Assembly (NCBI RefSeq): GCF_011378855.1
Contig: NZ_WTLB01000002.1
Location: 124,001-188,000 of the forward strand
From: Pseudoalteromonas sp. Z1A8
Lineage (GTDB): Bacteria; Pseudomonadota; Gammaproteobacteria; Enterobacterales; Alteromonadaceae
DNA: 64,000 bases
Reading direction: 5' to 3'
Shown here: piece after piece, positions 62,260 to 64,000 of the stretch
Numbering within the stretch: position 1 is the first letter of the stretch
Layout: each line of letters opens with the position of its first letter
The notes under the pieces: model-generated
Databases searched by the model: none
The model's input: only the letters and a program-made list of their open reading frames with translations
Told to the model about the DNA's origin: nothing
Translations under genes and position numbers: made by a program

Positions 62260-62320
62260 TTGAGATTTGAGATTTGAGATTTGAGATTTGAGATTTGAGA
62301 TTTGAGATTTGAGATTTGAG
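62260..62320. repeat. Heptamer tandem array (TTGAGAT), 8.7 copies
   Basis: Eight exact units of TTGAGAT plus five bases of a ninth, without a mismatch. It lies between the rplS terminator and the tyrA control region, 126 nt before the tyrA start. Perfect identity suggests recent or ongoing slippage. The 7-bp unit is not a multiple of 3, and the array is not translated in any annotated gene. Confidence 0.95.
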
Positions 62321-62339
62321 AAAATAATATTCTAAAACC

Positions 62340-62375
62340 AAAACGGGTTGCAACCCGAAGGATGCAACCCGTTTT
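62340..62375 (-). terminator. Terminator of the rimM-trmD-rplS operon
   Basis: AAAACGGGTTGCA (62340-62352) pairs with TGCAACCCGTTTT (62363-62375), 10-nt loop. An alternative small hairpin, CGGGTT-GC-AACCCG (62344-62357), uses the left arm. Confidence 0.85.
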
Positions 62376-62397
62376 TTGCGTTGATAAACAGCGCGTA

Positions 62398-62757
62398 TTA
62401 GTTAAGTTTTTCTCTAATACGTGCAGATTTACCAGAACGCTCACGTAGATAGTAAAGCTTAGCACGGCGAACTGCACCGCGACGCTTAACTGTTACGCTA
62501 TCAATAAGAGGGCTGTGCGTTTGGAATACACGCTCAACGCCTTCACCGTTCGAGATTTTACGAACTGTGAATGCTGAGTGAAGACCACGATTACGCTTAG
62601 CGATTACAACACCTTCAAAGGCCTGTAGACGCTCTTTAGCACCTTCTTTTACTTTTACCTGTACAACCACTGTATCACCAGGGCCGAATGCAGGTACGTC
62701 TGTTTTAAGCTGCTCATCTTCAAGCGCTTTAATAATATTTTGGTTTACTTTTGCCAT
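62398..62757 (-). CDS. rplS: 50S ribosomal protein L19
   Basis: 119 aa (E. coli 115). It starts at the ATG of [18 protein letters not shown]; a GTG four codons upstream in frame is less likely. Conserved [29 protein letters not shown] and [25 protein letters not shown]. It sits at the 30S-50S interface. Last gene of the rpsP-rimM-trmD-rplS operon. Confidence 0.97.
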   Translation of the reverse strand: MAKVNQNIIKALEDEQLKTDVPAFGPGDTVVVQVKVKEGAKERLQAFEGVVIAKRNRGLHSAFTVRKISNGEGVERVFQTHSPLIDSVTVKRRGAVRRAKLYYLRERSGKSARIREKLN

Positions 62758-62790
62758 TATGTTTCTCACTTTCCTAGGTGTAACTGTCTT

Positions 62791-63558
62791 CTAGCCACAA
62801 GCTTTTTGGTACTCTTGCTGAAATTTCGCGAGTAATACCGCTTGCTCCTCAGTCAGAGCTAGGTTATGCAACAAGTCAGGACGTCGTAACCAAGTTCTGC
62901 CTAATGACTGCATAAGCCGCCATTTTGCTATCTCTTGGTGGTTACCACTGAGTAATACAGCAGGAACCAGTTTGTCGTCCAATGTTTCTGGTCGTGTATA
63001 GTGTGGACAATCTAACAAGCCATCCGAAAACGAATCTTGTTCTGCTGACTGATTATGACCTAACACACCCGGCACTAATCGCGCTACTGCGTCAATTAAT
63101 GTCATGGCAGGTAGTTCACCACCACTCAAAATAAAATCACCAATTGACCATTCTTCATCAACGTATGATTCTATTATTCTCTCATCTATACCTTCATAGC
63201 GACCGGCAATCAAAATCAGTTTTTTAGAGCTAGCGAGTTCGCTAGCGCCTTGCTGATCAAGTTTGCGCCCTTGCGGGGACATATAAATTACTTTAGCACC
63301 ATCACCAGCTGCTTTTTTAGCTTCGGCAATCGCTTTTTTTAATGGCTCAACCATCATTAACATACCCGGTCCGCCCCCGTAAGGACGGTCATCTACGGTT
63401 CTATGCTTATCTAAAGCGTAGTCTCGCGGATTCCAGCAGTTAAAATCAATTAAGCCACTTTTTACTGCGCGACCGGTAACACCTTGGTCTGTAATAGCGT
63501 CAAACATGTCTGGAAAAAGGCTTATCACCCCTACCCATAATGAACTAGTTTGCGTCAT
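62791..63558 (-). CDS. trmD: tRNA (guanine-N1)-methyltransferase
   Basis: 255 aa (E. coli TrmD 255). SPOUT fold with the trefoil-knot SAM site: [36 protein letters not shown] and [12 protein letters not shown]. It methylates G37 of tRNAs to prevent +1 frameshifts. The start shares a base with the rimM stop (TAATG). Confidence 0.97.
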   Translation of the reverse strand: MTQTSSLWVGVISLFPDMFDAITDQGVTGRAVKSGLIDFNCWNPRDYALDKHRTVDDRPYGGGPGMLMMVEPLKKAIAEAKKAAGDGAKVIYMSPQGRKLDQQGASELASSKKLILIAGRYEGIDERIIESYVDEEWSIGDFILSGGELPAMTLIDAVARLVPGVLGHNQSAEQDSFSDGLLDCPHYTRPETLDDKLVPAVLLSGNHQEIAKWRLMQSLGRTWLRRPDLLHNLALTEEQAVLLAKFQQEYQKACG

Positions 63559-64000
63559 TAAAAACCAGGATCCCAGTCTACGGTAATTTCTCTTGCGTCG
63601 TATTTAACGTCTTTAATAACTGAATCAGTTAAAAAAGGAATTAAACGCTCAGCTTGACCAAATGCATCTTTACTGTTTGCTTTCACAACCAGTACGTCAT
63701 TTGATCCTGTCTCCATCAGGTCATCAACAATGCCTAAGCTATAACCTTTATCGGTTACAACAGACATGCCAATGAGATCTCGCCAATAAAACTCACCTTG
63801 CGGGAGTTCTGGTAAATGCGCTGAATCCATTGAGATTTCAGCATGGGTATAAGCCATTGCTTCGTCTCGGTCGTTTACCTGCGCAAATTTAGCGATAAAG
63901 CCTTTGTTGTGGCGACGCCAGTCGACCACTTCTAAGGACTGCCATTTACCTTGCTGCCCTATCAACCACGGGCTGAAATCGAAGATCCCTACGGGATCAT
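63558..64000 (-). CDS. rimM: Ribosome maturation factor RimM (N-terminus cut by window edge)
   Basis: 147 codons visible; the open frame continues through the right edge ([19 protein letters not shown]), so the ATG found at 63965 is not the start. The N-terminal RimM barrel is partly missing; the C-terminal PRC-like domain ([42 protein letters not shown]) is whole, ending [27 protein letters not shown]. It assists 30S maturation with S19. rpsP should lie just outside. Confidence 0.95.
   Translation of the reverse strand, partial: DPVGIFDFSPWLIGQQGKWQSLEVVDWRRHNKGFIAKFAQVNDRDEAMAYTHAEISMDSAHLPELPQGEFYWRDLIGMSVVTDKGYSLGIVDDLMETGSNDVLVVKANSKDAFGQAERLIPFLTDSVIKDVKYDAREITVDWDPGF

Noticed and set aside
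62260-62320. Possible CRISPR array
   Set aside because: Units are 7 bp with no spacers, and no cas genes are present.
62232-62477. 81-codon minus-strand frame ending in QISNLKSQISNLKS repeats
   Set aside because: It is the heptamer array read through in one frame and overlaps rplS out of frame.

Overview
This 64 kb window is chromosomal DNA from a marine gamma-proteobacterium, most likely Pseudoalteromonas or a close Alteromonadales relative. That assignment is inference. It rests on AT-rich coding sequence, an E. coli/Vibrio-like core gene order (yfcL-epmC-...-aroC-prmB with divergent smrB; rnt next to motY; rplS-trmD-rimM), a tmRNA whose tag reads ANDDNYSLAA, and several c-di-GMP and PAS signalling proteins. 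There is no phage, no complete insertion sequence and no CRISPR array. Nearly all of the window is coding.

Layout. 1-3031 (minus): a sensor kinase (cut by the left edge), a cysteine hydrolase and a receiver-domain protein, in one probable operon. 3289-5581: grxA and the RNA helicase deaD. 5736-11241 (minus): yfcL, an ATP-NAD-kinase-family gene, epmC, two small genes, aroC and prmB, with smrB divergent. 11979-21072: a permease, RidA and SixA proteins, an M16 peptidase, a GGDEF/EAL protein, efpL, a YjbR-like protein and an acetyltransferase. 21148-24665: fadIJ behind a FadR-like operator. 24972-31884: a MoxR-Bat (von Willebrand A) operon, followed by an ECF sigma/anti-sigma pair (31946-33255). 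33417-45468: a Tim44-like protein, ggt, fabB (with FabR- and FadR-like sites), mnmC, a TauE/SafE permease, a YHYH lipoprotein with a Cys-rich partner, and a membrane protein of unknown function. 45567-45923: ssrA. 46187-51898: a DUF342 protein, rnt, motY, an EamA transporter and tyrP. 51982-62134: an aromatic aminotransferase, a GAF protein, a receiver-phosphatase-kinase/STAS partner-switching pair, yciH, a large GGDEF/EAL protein, then pheL-pheA and tyrA. 62398-64000: rplS, trmD and rimM (cut by the right edge).

Shared logic. Aromatic amino-acid metabolism recurs: aroC, tyrP, the aminotransferase, pheA and tyrA. Its control can be read in the DNA: TyrR boxes before tyrP and tyrA, a perfect 19-bp palindrome before the aminotransferase, and a complete phenylalanine attenuator before pheA with a 17-residue leader peptide holding seven Phe, which may be translated from a leaderless mRNA. 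Fatty-acid metabolism is represented on both sides: a FadR-like site just downstream of the predicted fadIJ start (repression) and one over the -35 of fabB (activation) beside a FabR palindrome. Translation support is also frequent (EpmC, EfpL, SmrB, tmRNA, RNase T, YciH, RimM, TrmD, PrmB).

Less ordinary items: an 8.7-copy heptamer array (TTGAGAT) between rplS and tyrA, two short elements with ATACCAAT ends, a tandem-repeat acidic tail on RNase T, and the hydrolase-containing signalling operon at the left edge. I found no clearly new system. The best leads are the leaderless attenuator, the heptamer array and the kinase/hydrolase/receiver operon.
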